Below the pieces are notes generated by a model, which made no database searches, was not told the origin of the DNA, and was given only the letters and a program-made list of their open reading frames with translations. From assembly GCA_905221605.1 (NCBI GenBank), contig CAJNDS010000167.1, positions 1 to 64,000 on the forward strand: a DNA stretch of 64,000 nt. The letters are read 5' to 3'. Positions 1 to 11,429 of the stretch are shown one piece after another. Each line of letters begins with the position of its first letter. Position 1 is the stretch's first letter. Made by a program: the position numbers and the translations under genes. The DNA is from Symbiodinium natans. Lineage: Eukaryota > Sar > Dinophyceae > Suessiales > Symbiodiniaceae.

Positions 1-17
1 CACACACACACACACCC

Positions 18-74
<57 letters not shown>

Positions 75-560
75 CCTCCCCCACCCCACCGCCACCACCC
101 CCCCCCCAAAAAAAAAGAAGTAAGAAAAGAGGGCCCCTAAAATAGACGGGATTCCCTTATACTAAGGATCCCCAAGAAGGCACCCCCTAATTTCGGAAAC
201 CCCCAGATACCTCTGAGGGTACCCTTTTCGGGTTGGTTTCTTTGCAAAGGGAAAGCCCTAAACCCTAAACCCTAAACCCTAAACCCTAGACCCTAGACCC
301 TAAGCCCTAAACCCTAAACCCTAAACCCTAAAGCCCTAGCCCTAAAGAACCAAATTTAGGGCAAAAGGGAAAAGGGTACTTCTGGGCTACCAAGTCCCTA
401 AACCTACATCCTGAGTCCTAAACCCTAAGCCCGAAGCCCTAAACCCTAAAAAAAGGGCAAAAAGGCTACCAACCATCCCTAAACCCTAAACCCTAAACCC
501 TAAACCCTAAACCCTAAACCCTAAACCCTAAACCCTAAACCCTAAACCCTAATCCCTTTC
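1..560. repeat. Poly-C run and CCCTAAA arrays at the window start
   Basis: A CA dinucleotide stretch, then about 57 C in a row (17-73), A-rich sequence and CCCTAAA arrays (259-332, 479-551). No gene is seen. Confidence 0.85.
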
Positions 561-576
561 ACCGAAAGAAGGGGGG

Positions 577-1699
577 CGGTGGCACTTCTCGTGTTTGGGG
601 GTGTGTGGCTGTCTCCAAGATGCTCACACCCCGAGCTGAGTGAGCTAGGGAAGTCAGGATGCCCAAGTGGTTTAGGGTTTAGGGTTTAGGGTCTAGGGTT
701 TAGGGTTTAGGGTTTAGGGTTTAGGGTTTAGGGTTTAGGGTTTAGGGTTTAGGGTTTAGGACAGCCCAAACCTCCTAAACCTTAAACCTGGAGCTGCCAA
801 GTGCCTCGAGGAATTCGTCCAGGTAGCTCCATTCGACCACATGGCCTTTGTGCTTATTCGGGTTTAGGGTTGTGAGGGTTGAGGGTTGAGGGTTTAGGGG
901 TTTAGGGGTTTAGAGTTGAGGGTTAGGGCTTAGAGTCTTAGAGTTCAGGGTTTAGACCATTGGGTTAAGGGGTTTCGGGCGCAGGGTTTGACACAAATCC
1001 CCTAGGCGCTCGTCCCACAGCATGGTCTCAGCGTCTGGCGAAATGCATGATCCTTTGGCAGCAAGCTCAGCTCCTGCACGAATTATGACATCCTATACTA
1101 GGGGCTTAGGTTTTAGGGTTGAGGGTTTAAGGTTTAGGGTTTAGGGTTAAATTAGGGTTTAGGGTTTAGGGTTTAGGGTTTAGCCCCTCTTTTGAAGGCT
1201 TTGCAGAGGGTGAACGGGCCCTCATACCAGGAACCTACAGAGCCGACTCTACAAAGGCGGCGTGTTGAGGGCATGCAGCGCAATCACGCCTCCAAACTCT
1301 TGCACCCCTAAACCCTAAAACCTTCAGCCCTAAACCCTAAACCCTCAAACCTTAAACTCTCAAGCCCTAAAACCCGCACACTCTAAAACCCACCCTGAAG
1401 TTTTGTTTTGCCTCGCACTGCGTCAGCAACCCATTCTCCTGAAAACTTCAGAAGTTCATCGCGCTCTTGGTGGGTTCGGGGCTTAGGGTCTGTGCGCGAG
1501 AGAGCGGCGAGAGAGGTGAGAGAGAGCGAGAGAGAGAGAGAGAGAGAGAGCTAAACCCTAAACCCTAAACCCTAAACCCTAAACCCTAAACCCTAAACCC
1601 TAAACCCTAAACCCTAAACCCTAAACCCTAAACCTTTGCAGACGCATCGAACTGCTGGAGTCCTCCTCCTCATCGCCATGGAAGTGCTGGTCCGCCTAA
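577..1699 (-). CDS. Cluster of five exon-like segments, unknown product
   Basis: Non-repeat islands between telomere-type arrays read open on the minus strand with protein-like composition: 1632-1699 (acidic, DEEEDSSSS), 1397-1471 (DELLKFSGEWVADAVRGK), 1002-1092 (AGAELAAKGSCISPDAE), 790-859 (KGHVVEWSYLDEFLEALG) and 577-667. They are probably successive exons of one minus-strand gene. I do not recognise a family, and the exact junctions were not worked out. Confidence 0.4.
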
Positions 1700-2332
1700 A
1701 GAGTTTGGGGATTTCGAAAAAAGGAAGGATCAAGGGACTAAAGGAGGGACCCTGATGAGGAAGGGTTTAGGGTTTAGGGTTTAGGGTTTAGGGTTTAGGG
1801 TTTAGGGTTCAGGGTTTAGGGTTTCGGGTTTAGGGTTTAGGACCCTTACAAGGGACCTTAGCGGTTCTTCAGGGGTTCTTTGGGGGCTACTTAGGTAGAT
1901 AGGGACAAAAGGGTACATATTTTACCCCTATCCTGGAACAAACGGCCCAGCGTAGTGGGTCAGCCCTAACACACGAAACCTCAAAAACTCCAAACCCTGA
2001 AGCCCAAAACTATAAAACCCTAGAACCCCAAACCCCGACGCTGAAGCCCTAAACCCGAAAACCCTAAGCCCTAGATCCCCAAACCCTAAACGCCAAACCC
2101 TAAACCCCAAATCGCAAACCCTATAATCATGGGTGTTTCAACAATACCGAACCGTCGTACCGCACCGAACCGTGCAGGAAGCTTACCGTACTGCACCGAA
2201 CCGTGCAGGAAAGTATTGCACTTGCCAGCCGCCCTCCAGTTTTTTCAGCCACTCCCACTCCGCACCCTCCAGCCACCACCCTCCACCCACCTCACCGCAT
2301 GCGTCCCCCTTGGGCAACCAAGCGGCTTTGGG

Positions 2333-2450
2333 TTTTAGGGCTTTAGGGCTTTAGGGCTTTAGGGCTTTAGGGCTTTAGGGCTTTAGGGCTGTAGGGCTGT
2401 AGGGCTTTAGGGCTTTAGGGCTTTAGGGCTTTAGGGCTTTAGGGCTTTAG
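2333..2450 (+). repeat. Array of an 8-bp variant (GGGCTTTA)n
   Basis: About 14 units of GGGCTTTA with two GGGCTGTA variants. Confidence 0.9.
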
Positions 2451-2637
2451 ACAATTTGGGGTTGAACCCTAAACCCTAAACCCTAAACCCTGAAAACCCT
2501 CGGTTGGAGGTTCAGGAGTTTTTGGGTTTTAGGTTTAGGACGTTAAGCCCCACCCCTCCCCCCCCCCAAAAAAAGGAAAAAGCCGAGCCCCTGGCAGACT
2601 TGCGGATGGCTTGGAAGTCTTCTGCGAGACACATCAA

Positions 2638-2877
2638 AGCCTACCATGACAGGTGGCTTGCTGCTTTATCTTATTTTCTGAGTTCATAAGCTCCCAAAAA
2701 AAGCGAGTTCAGGGGTGTTGAGGGTCTAAGCCTACCATGACAGTTGCTTGCTGCTCTTTTGGGGTTCAACGGGTTCCGAGGGTTTAAGGGGTTTAGGGTT
2801 TAGGGTTTAGAGTTTTGGGTTCAACGGGTTCAAGGGTGTTTTGGGTCTAAGCCTGCCATGACAGGTGGCTTGCGGTG
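2638..2877 (+). repeat. Three spaced copies of a 30-bp motif
   Basis: AAGCCTACCATGACAGGTGG plus CTTGCTGCT recurs at about 2638, 2728 and 2849 with small changes, separated by TTTAGGG-like sequence. Confidence 0.5.
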
Positions 2878-3219
2878 TTTTTGGGTTGGATGGGTTCAGA
2901 GGGATCAGGCGGGTCTTATATAGGGCATTTTAGGGTTTCGGGTATCTTTGAGAGAACCAGTGTGTGTGTATATATATATATATATATCCAAATCCCGAAG
3001 GGTTCTCAGGACTTGCAGCACTTGCAAGTCCCAGCTGAGGGGTCGAGGTTTCACAAGGAGATTCGAATCCTCTAACTCCCCAAAGGCCAGCAAGAAGCAA
3101 CAACGGGATCCCAGAAACCCCTCCTAGGAATTAGGAAGGGTACGCGTTCATAAAGGACTCCAATCCCAAACAAAAGAGATTGAACAGAGGTGATTCTGAG
3201 CTCTCGGGTTCGTAGGGTT

Positions 3220-3873
3220 TGAGTAGCTTCTCCACCACGCGGCAAGCTTTTTCATTCGGCGAGCTCCCATGCCCTTGAAAAATGTTTCCCAAAGCCGGGC
3301 TTCTCCTCTACACTGTACATGACGCAACTCCAAGCTGCCTAAGCCCGGAAAACCCTAAGCATATCCAATTCCGACCTCAGTAACCTAAACTCTATAAACC
3401 CTGCACCCTAAATCCTGCAAACCCTAAACACCCAGCGCCGAAACCCAATCCTAAAACCCTTTGAATTCCGCACCCTCAGCCCGAAATCGTCTGAACCCCA
3501 AACCGTTTAGGGTTTAGGGTTAGGGGGTTTAGGGGGTTTAGGACTTTGGGTCTCGGGCTTAGGGCCTACCAACACCCCAAGCCCTCAACACGGCGTCTGC
3601 CGCCAAGGGTGGGGGGGTGAAAAGGGCTATTGAATTAGGTGGCTTCGGGGCTTGTCGGGCCTGTATTGGGCTTGTCGGGGTTCTTGAGTCTACAGGGCTC
3701 CTGGGCTTTGTACAGCTTAAGCCCTAAACCCTAACCCTAAACCCTAAACCCTAAAGCCCAAACCCTAAACCCTGAAGGTCTGGAGTTTCAGGGCATGGAG
3801 TCCATGGCTTAGGTCGCCTTAGTCTTTCGATCCTCCGCGAGCTCCAGCCGTAGGAGTGCCAGATATGTCAGGT
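3220..3873 (-). CDS. Two exon-like segments, unknown product
   Basis: 3815-3873 reads YLTYLALLRLELAED and about 3246-3320 reads MYSVEEKPGFGKHFSRAWE on the minus strand, ending at a TGA. Both sit between telomere-type arrays. They may be the last exons of a minus-strand gene. No family is recognised. Confidence 0.3.
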
Positions 3874-3957
3874 ACCTTAGTCCCAGAGACACCTAGGAAG
3901 CTTAGGGAGGGTTTCGGGTTTAGGGTTTAGGGTTTAGAGTTTAAGCTTTAGGGTCGG

Positions 3958-4066
3958 AACCCTAAACCCTAAACCCTAAACCCTAAACCCTAAACCCTAA
4001 ACCCTAAACCCTAAACCCTAAACCCTAAACCCTAAACCCTAAACCCTAAACCCTAAACCCTAAACC
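3958..4066 (-). repeat. Telomere-type array (CCCTAAA)n
   Basis: About 15 near-perfect 7-bp units. The plus strand shows CCCTAAA. Confidence 0.9.
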
Positions 4067-4312
4067 GAGTCTAGTTTCATGGCTGCACATTAGCAACAGC
4101 CTAACTCCCCCCCCCCAAACGGGACGCGGCACAAGAGGAGCAGACCTCCTTCTGCCAATACACTGCCATCCTTAGTTGTCCAGTAACCTGGGGGAACTAA
4201 AGGTTAACCTTCGGGGTTATAAGGGGATTGTCCTAAACCCTAAACCCTGAACCCTAAACCCTAAACCCTAAACCCTAAACCCCAAAAAGGTTAAAGGTTA
4301 CCTACTCTACTA

Positions 4313-5111
4313 CTAGGCATCCAGTAGGTCGACTCTCAGCTTGTTCCGCAGCACCAAAGTGCTCCCGATGATGCCAAGCGTGAGCTGGAGATGGCCACAG
4401 ACTCCTTAGGGGGTTGGTTTGTAGGCAATGAGGGAATGAGGTACCCGAATATCCTCCGATATATATATATATATATTTCTACATATATATATATACCCTT
4501 TAAGGGATTATAGAGGGTGCCTAATTCCCTCATTCCCTACTAACCAGCAGTAAGACTCGGGTGAAGTGGAGCACCAGCTGTGAGCGCGCCCCGCCAAAAT
4601 ATGCGTACAGGACGATGTGCATCAGGACATTCGCCTGCAGAAACAATGCGCCACTGGCGGATCTGAAGGTCCAAATAAGCCAGGCCAGGCAGGGTGTGGA
4701 AACGTGATGGACCATGAAGTGAAGGTTTGGCTGAATGCCCATCAGAGACACCAGAGCTATGTCGAGGAATTCCCACGCCTTCGAATAGAAGTAGATGCCC
4801 AAGGTGACGTCAATGCGCTCGCTTAAAGGGAGGCCATTGCTCCAGGTCTCTTCATGTAGAAGATGGGGAAGAAGCACAGCCACTGCGGCAGGAAGGAAGA
4901 GCAAGTTTGCACATGCGTAACCGCAGTTGTTAATCCGCGCCAGCTTTGTTGCGATCTTGGGGCAGCTGCCACGGACCCAGCGGAGGGGGATAAGCGCCGA
5001 TGCCAACAAGCATGTTTCAGCCACGAGGAACGTGACGGAAGGAGGCATCCTGATGTCGAGTTGTTGGACACCTTTGCATGCGATTGCCCAAGAAACCGCT
5101 TGATGTTTCAT
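4313..5111 (-). CDS. ELO family (very-long-chain fatty-acid elongase) gene, two visible exons
   Basis: Exon 5111-4545 encodes about 189 residues with several membrane helices. ELO features: YSKAWEFLDIAL (family YxSKxxExxD), a histidine box reading HFMVHH, and NVLMHIVLYAYFG (family NxxVHxxMYxYY). ELO enzymes catalyse the condensation step of fatty-acid elongation in the ER. The second exon (about 4404-4313, stop at 4315-4313) gives a hydrophobic segment GHLQLTLGIIGSTLVL, as expected for a last helix. The exact junction is ambiguous by one base. The intron between them is an inverted-repeat element whose end forms the donor. The predicted protein is shorter (about 220 aa) than most ELO proteins (250-300), so more exons may exist upstream. 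The histidine box has three residues, not two, between the first His and the HH pair. Confidence 0.7.
4415..4546. repeat. Inverted-repeat element, introner-like, copy 1
   Basis: The ends TGGTTTGTAG and CTACTAACCA are inverted repeats of about 31 bp (each continues into a AATGAGGGAAT-type sequence), with an AT dinucleotide core. It makes up almost the whole intron of the ELO gene. Its right end, read on the minus strand as GGTTAGT, supplies the splice donor after the first exon. Confidence 0.6.
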
Positions 5112-5949
5112 GTCTCAATGCCTCACTGCTGAACTTTCTCACGATGCCCTTAAACCCCAAGAGCCTAAATCCCCGAAAGCACTAAAGCCTTGCCCCCTAC
5201 AAAGACATGTAAACGGGTCCTGGCTCACCCGTTCTGTTAGGCCGACTGAGACGGGTTTTAAAGCCGACACTGCGACAACGGAGCTGCACGGGGGTTTAGG
5301 GTTTAGGGTTTAGGGCTTAGGGTTTAGGGTGTAGGGTTTAGGGTTGTGCACGTGATGCTGCACTCTCCCATACTTCTCAGCACGAAGCCCCTTGAAGTCC
5401 TCAACTCTACACCCTAAACTTCAATTCGGCTCCCAAGGTCTGCGAATTCGGTTTGGGGCTTGTTGTGAAAACGAACAGTCCCTTAGCTTTGGAGTAGACC
5501 CTGAAAAATAAAGTATATACTTTTTAGGTATAAGTAGCTAGAATAGGAACCCAGAACCAAAAAAAGTATTAAAGTATAGTACTCCAAGACCCAGGTCCCC
5601 TTTGTAAAAGGGAGTCCAACACAAATGGGTGACTCTAAGGGCTCATCCTGTGGCTGCTCCGAGCTTAACTTCAGAGACCATGATGTGGGTTTAGGGTTTA
5701 GGGTTTAGGGTTTAGGGTTTAGGGTTTAGGGTTTAGGGTTTAGGGTTATGTGGGTTCATGCTAGACAAAACGGTCTCCTTCTTCTGGTAACTTCTATTTA
5801 AGTTCCTATCGACAAGAACCCAGACCATGGGGTGTAGGAGATGTTGTGTCTGGGACCCCGTAAGAACCCCTACACCCTAAACCCTAAACCCTAAACCCTA
5901 AACCCTACACCCTAAACCCTAAACCCTAAACCCTATCCCCTACACTCCA

Positions 5950-7955
5950 CCATGACTTGAGATAGCGGCGGGTTGGGGTAGGATCCACACCTCCTGCGTC
6001 TTTCGCCGGCCACACTTCGCCACGACCTGCGAATATTCGAAAGTAGGGTTTAAGGGGGGGGGGGGTCTTTGGGTGAAGCCCTGAACCCTAAACTCTTTCC
6101 CTAAACCCCTAAGCCCTCAACAGGGTCTTCCAGAGGACGTGTCTTTGTGTGTGTGTGGCATTCTGCTAGGGAGGTAGGTTCCCGCAGCTACACCGTCTAA
6201 ACTTGAATGAAGTTACCAGATTCAGGAAACCATCATGTGTGCCATAAACCCGTGTGATGGCAACTGGGTCGAAGTTCTGGATCAAGAAGCCAGTACAAGT
6301 CTTGAAGGCTCGAATTCTCAAGATGACAAATGCGCTTGACAACTGGAGCAGCCCCGAAACCTTCATCATCTGCTACGGTTTAGAGTCCTAAACCCTAAAC
6401 CCTAAACCCTAAACCCTAAACCCTAAACCCTAAACCCTAAACCCTAAACCCAGAGGAGGCGTGCAAACTCGACAGGTCGAATGTGTGGTTGTCGCGGTTC
6501 AACATGCCGTCGACAGCTGGCAGCCTCAACTCCCAAACGTGTTTTTGCTGACCTGTTTCTTAAACCCTAAACCCTAAACCCTAAACCCTAAATCCTAAAC
6601 CCTAAACCCTAAACCCTAAACCCTAAGCCCTAAAAGCCGCCAGACGTCAACCTGACAACCCAAATCCTCCAAACCCTCAACCCACAACGCCAAACCCCCA
6701 CCCAAAACCTCCTCATCCCTTCATCTCTCCCATGCTGAACTTGGAACCCTAGCGAAAAAATCAGAATTGTAGGTGTTTCTTAGGATGTATAGACCCTAAA
6801 CCCTAAACCCTAAACCCTAAACCCTAAACCCTAAACCGTAAACCGTAAACCGTAAACCCTAAACCCTAAACCTAAACCCTAAACCCTAAACCCTAAACCC
6901 TAAACCCTAAACCCTAAACCCTAAACCCTAAACCCTAAACCCTAAACCCTAAACCCTAGCATCCCCTTAGTCTAATTTTTCAGGAGTTCTAAATAGCCCG
7001 TGGCCTCCAGGCACTCCTGCATGAGGCGTACCTCCGGCTCTTCAGTCTTTCCTAAACCCGAAAGAACCCTAAACTCTGAGGGTTCAGGGTTTAGGGTTTG
7101 GGGTTTAGGGTTTGGGGTTTAGGGTTTAGGGTTTAGGGTTTGGGGTTTAGGGTTTAGGGTTTAGGGTTTAGGGCTTAGGGTTTAGGGACAATGACTTAGG
7201 GATTGGGGCTTAGGGCTTAGGGCTTGGGGCAGTTTACGAAGGCCCATGCCTCGGAAACTTCGGAGGATAAAGGCCCTTTACACCGCTCAAGGGCCCATAG
7301 TTAGGGTTTAGGGTTTAGGGTTTATGGTTTAGGGTTTAGGGTTTAGGGTTTAGGGTTTAGGGTACCTCAGAACCTGTGACCAGGCGTGGCGTTGGGGTTT
7401 TTGGGGTTTTAGGGGTGTTTAGGGTGTCTAGGGTGTCTAGGGTGTCTAGGGTGTTTAGGGTGTTTAGGGTGTTTAGGGTGTTTAGGGTGTTTAGGGTGTT
7501 TAGGGTGGTTAGGGTGTTTAGGGTGATTAGGGTGTTTAGGGTTTCAGGTTTTAGGGTTTCGGGTTTAGGGTTCCAAAGGCTTAGGGGTTGAGGGGTTTAG
7601 TGTGTTGGTTTGTAGGGCTTCTAGGGCTTTAGGGGCTTTAGGCTTTACTGGCCCTCGCCGGCCTGGTATCGCTATTCTTCGGGGCCGGAGACCACCCAGG
7701 AGGAGGGTACGGAGGCTCCGTCGGAACCAGATGCTTGTTCTTCGGGGCCGGAGACCACCCAGGAGGAGGGTACGGAGGCTCCGTCGGAACCAGATGCTTG
7801 AGGAGCTCGCCAAGGGTCTTCTCACTGTTGGTTAGTAGGGAAGTGGCCTCGCCTTCTAGAAACATCAAGGAGGCCATTGTCTTGGTGCGCGGGAAGACGG
7901 GAAACCAGTGTCTGGCGTGCCCGCTTCTGGGCAGCTGACTCTTGCGCGGCTCCAC
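5950..7955 (-). CDS. Exon-like segments including a 21-residue tandem repeat, unknown product
   Basis: Minus-strand open islands: 7955-7638 (LTNSEKTLGELLK, then two exact copies of a 21-residue unit HLVPTEPPYPPPGWSPAPKN plus one residue), 7052-6980 (EEPEVRLMQECLEATGYLEL), 6553-6462 (WELRLPAVDGMLNRDNHTFD) and 6031-5950 (VVAKCGRRKTQEVWILPQPA). Composition is protein-like and telomere-type arrays lie between them. They could belong to one gene. No family is recognised. Confidence 0.4.
6226..6339 (+). CDS. Exon-like segment, plus strand, unknown product
   Basis: Reads MCAINPCDGNWVEVLDQEA and then a Ser/Asp-rich end with a TGA at 6337-6339. It looks like a terminal exon. A 67-codon minus-strand frame covers the same bases, so the strand is not certain. 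Confidence 0.25.
   Translation, partial: ETIMCAINPCDGNWVEVLDQEASTSLEGSNSQDDKCA
6793..6958 (-). repeat. Telomere-type array (CCCTAAA)n with CCGTAAA variants
   Basis: About 23 units, including three CCGTAAA variants and one 6-bp CCTAAA unit. Confidence 0.9.
7400..7570 (+). repeat. Array of a 9-bp variant (GTGTTTAGG)n
   Basis: TTTAGGGTG units with single substitutions, a local expansion of a 9-bp derivative of the telomere unit. The FRVFRV-type frames through it are artefacts. Confidence 0.85.
7675..7800. repeat. Two tandem 63-bp units
   Basis: TTCTTCGGGGCCGGAGACCA onward is repeated exactly with a 63-bp period (first copy from 7675, second from 7738). The period is a multiple of three and encodes a 21-residue proline-rich repeat on the minus strand. 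Confidence 0.75.
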
Positions 7956-8406
7956 TCCGAGCCAATGGCGAGTGCCCGCCCTTGCAAAGCCCTAAACTCT
8001 AAACCCTAACACACCTTGAACCATAAACTCTAAATCCAAAACCCTACAACCCAAAAACTCTAAAACCCTAAAACCCTACAACCCTAAAACCCTAAAACCC
8101 TAAATGCCCTAAAAGCCCTAAAACCCTAAAACTCCAAATCCCTAAAACCCAAAAACTCCAAACCCAAAAACCCAAATTAAACCTTAAAACTTAAAACCCT
8201 AAACCCTAAACCCTAAACCCTAAACCCTGAACCCTGAAACCCTGAACCCTAAACCCTAAAACCTAAACCCTAAACCCTAAACCCTAAACCCTAAACCCTA
8301 AACCCTAAATCATCAAAGTGAAGCCATGAACCCTTCGTTGCTAAATCCGAAACACCTATGTGCTTAAGAACCCCCCCCCCCCCCCCCAAAAAAAAAAAAC
8401 AAATAA

Positions 8407-8531
8407 TTCTCCTTGTAAGGGTAATTAATATAGGGAGTATTATGTTATATTCTTCCTTGTAAGTGTAATATAGGGATATTTATTTCATATTCTTCCTTAT
8501 AAGGGCAATATAGGGATTATTATTTTTCTTA
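8407..8531 (+). repeat. Three tandem copies of a 40-43-bp AT-rich unit
   Basis: Units at about 8407-8449, 8450-8489 and 8490-8531 each read TTCTTCCTTRTAAGGGYAAT then ATAGGGAT and a T-rich end. Confidence 0.6.
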
Positions 8532-9374
8532 TTCCCTTGGGGTTCGAAAGCAAGTAGTAGGAAAGCCGTGCCTGAAGCCAGCCCCACACCATGCGCTGCG
8601 TGCTGTAGGGAATGGAGCCTCCGCCAGCCTTGGTAAGCTAAGGTAGAGTTTAGGGTTTATGGTTTAGTGTTTAGGTTTGGGGTTTAAGCTTTAGGGTTGA
8701 GGGTTTAGGTCTTAGGGTTTAGGACTGTGAGCCCTGAACCCCTACATGCATACGCCCCAAAATGCCAAGACCTCCTGTTACTGCCTTTAGAATTTTGGGA
8801 AGACGCGTGCATAAGATATAGCTGTGAACGAAAAGAAAAGAATATGAACCTACAAAGAAACATTGAAAGTAAATACTGGGATATCGATGGAACTTCACTT
8901 CTCCCAACTAACTTGAAGCGCATGTCAGGGACTTCTGCGCCAATGTCATACCCCAACCATGGCCTCTAACTTTGCAACTAAAAGTTTAACTAAAGCTTCG
9001 TGGTCAAGCGGGGGTTTTCTCAAAGTCAGGGTCTGCCCCAAACCCTAAACCCTAAACCCTAAACCCGAAACCCTAAACCCTAAAACCCCAAACCCTAAAC
9101 CCCAAACCCTAAACCCCAAACCCTAAACCCTAAACCCTAAACCCTAAACCCTAAACCCCAAACCCCCCCACCCCCAAGCTTATTGGCAGCACTTGCCTCG
9201 GGCTCATGCAACACCCACACCGAAGAAGGGACCCTGGCTCCGAACAAGCCTCACTCTACGGACTGTAAGGGTGGTTACACCCTGAGCCCTAAACCCTAAA
9301 CCCTAAACCCTAAACCCTAAACCCTAAACCCTAAACCTAAACCCTAAACCCTAAACCCTAAACCCTAAACCCTA

Positions 9375-9510
9375 AAGGCCCTTAAGGTGGTCCCTTACCA
9401 TCTTTTGAAGGGCTCCGAAGTATGGGCCCTTTTAGTTGCATAGGGTATATAGGGGGATGCATAAGGCGTCCCCTTCTTAACGGCCCATGCTTAGGAACCA
9501 TGAAGCTGCC
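9375..9510. repeat. Dispersed inverted-repeat family GGTAAGGGACCA, copy 1
   Basis: The left arm GGTGGTCCCTTACCATCTT and an inner TATGGGCCC are mirrored at the right by GGCCCATGCTTAGGAACCAT. Related to 15160-15290, 17715-17855 and 26385-26495. Confidence 0.45.
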
Positions 9511-9512
9511 TT

Positions 9513-9622
9513 AATTTTTTTTATATTAATTATTAATTAATGATTATCTATCAATAATTAATTATAAATTAAGAATTTAAAAACTATTTATTAATTAATT
9601 AATAGTTGATAATTAATTAAGA
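9513..9622. repeat. AT-rich palindromic island
   Basis: About 110 bp of almost pure A/T in a GC-balanced setting. ATTAATTAATGATTATC and its near-complement TAGTTGATAATTAATTAA form an imperfect inverted repeat. It may be the core of a further hairpin element. Confidence 0.5.
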
Positions 9623-9788
9623 TATCCGAGATTTCAAGCCCTAGGGCTACAAAGCCATGAAGCTACGGGGTTTTGGGGACTCTGTGAACTTTACAAAGGA
9701 CAACGTAAGACTGAAAGGAACTTGACAGACCCTCAACCCTAAACCCTAAACCCTAAACCCTAAACCCTAAACCCTAAACCCCGCAAAT

Positions 9789-11425
9789 CTGGGAGGGGAG
9801 GGAGTGATCCAGGCTCCCGGGCGCAAGGGATGCGACGCGCAAGCTCGTCGATCTGTCCCTGACACTCAAAAGCATTGGGCTTGGGGCGCAGGGGTTTTGT
9901 GGCTTGGGGTGCAGAGGGTTTAGGGTTTAGGGTTTAGGGTTTAGGGTTTAGGGTTTCGGGTTTAGGGTTTCGGGTTTAAGGTTCAGGGCTTTGGGGAGGG
10001 ATTGAGGCTTCGGGCTTGTGGAGATTGACTTCTTTAAGCTATAAGGTCCTGGTCGCTTCTTTCTTGGCAGTGTATGCGCCCGTATTGTATCAAGGTTCCC
10101 CAGTAGCCTAGGATAACAAAGGCAGCTTTCTTGGGTTTAGTGAGGTTTAAAACGCCTCAAGAAAGGGAATAAGGGTACTACTGGGCATCCTAGATGTCCT
10201 AGCAGGACCCAAAAGGGGTTTACGGTTTCTGATCAGATTAGGGAACCGCTGGCAGGTAGAGTTCGGTGGGGTTTAGCGCTGGTTCCGCGGGTTTTGACAG
10301 TTTAGAGTTTAGAGTTTAGGGTTTAGGGTTTAGGGTTTAGGGTATCACTACAGCCTACGCCGTGACGCAAAACCCTCCACCACCTAAAGCTCCAAAATCA
10401 CCCCGGGCCCCACACCCCACCCTCAGCCCTCAGCCCTAAGCCCTATAAGCTATAAGCCCTCGGCCCTCAGCCCTAAGCCATCAGCCCTAAGCCCTAAGCC
10501 AAAAGCCCTAAGCCCTAAACCCTAAACCCTAAACCCTAACCCCTCCACGCCTTGAGGTTCTGGAGGTAGGGCGCGGCAGGGCTTCCGCCAGAGAAGTCTT
10601 TGGCCTCCCAGCGGAGGGCCTGAACGCGGCCGGCCAGGGTCTAGGATGTAAGGGATTGAAGCCCTAGTATCCTAAACCCTAAACCCTAAACCCGAAGCCC
10701 TAAACCCTAAACCCTAAACCCTAAACCCTAAACCCTAAACCCTAAACCCCAAGCCCTAAACGCTAAACCCTATGAAGCATGAAGCCTGAACTTAGGGGCT
10801 TAGGGTTCATGGCTCCAGGAAGAATCCCGCCTCAACACTGACATAGGGCCTCTACTTTCAACTAAACAGAATGGGTATCTTGGCATGGGTTTAGGGTTTA
10901 GAGTTTAGGGTTTAGGCTTTAGGGTTTAGCGTTTAGGGTTGAGGGCTAGGGTTTAGGGCTAGGGGTTGAGGGCTAAGGGTTGAGGGTTTAGGGTTTATGT
11001 TTTCAGGTATTGTGTAGGCATACAGGGATTACAAGGAGATTCTATTGGTAAGTAGCCTCCGGTAGAGACGACTAGTAGAGACGATTAGGTAGGGTTTACC
11101 AAGCTTACCCTAAACCCTACTTACCATTCAGGGTTTAGGGTTCGGGGGTCTAGGGTTGAGGGCTCCCGGCCCAAACTCGGCCTTTCACCCTAAACCCTAA
11201 ACCCTAAACCCTAAACCCTAAACCCTAAACCCTAAACCCTAAACCCTAAACCCTAAACCCTAAACCCTAAACCCTAAACCCTAAACCCTAAACCCTACGT
11301 CATTTCCTTTCTTCTCGGCCAGTCTTTTCCGAACGTCTCGCGGAACTCTTGTCGGCAACACGCTCGGCAAGACCGGCGCAGCATGCGGCAAGTCGTGTCC
11401 TATGTCCTCTCGTTGAAGAGCCATC
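9789..11425 (-). CDS. Three exon-like segments, unknown product
   Basis: Minus-strand open islands between arrays: about 11305-11425 (EMALQREDIGHDLPHAAPVL, ending RKRLAEKKGND), 10540-10640 (GRVQALRWEAKDFSGGSP) and 9789-9873 (CQGQIDELARRIPCAREPG). They may be exons of one gene. No family is recognised. Confidence 0.35.
11190..11297 (-). repeat. Telomere-type array (CCCTAAA)n
   Basis: About 15 perfect units. Confidence 0.9.
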
Positions 11426-11429
11426 TCCG

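Noticed and set aside
1-560. True chromosome end at the left of the window
   Set aside because: Arrays are short, broken and in both orientations, and exon-like sequence starts within 600 bp. The same arrays occur through the whole window.
7376-7591. 71-codon plus-strand frame with FRV repeats
   Set aside because: It is a translation of the TTTAGGGTG array.
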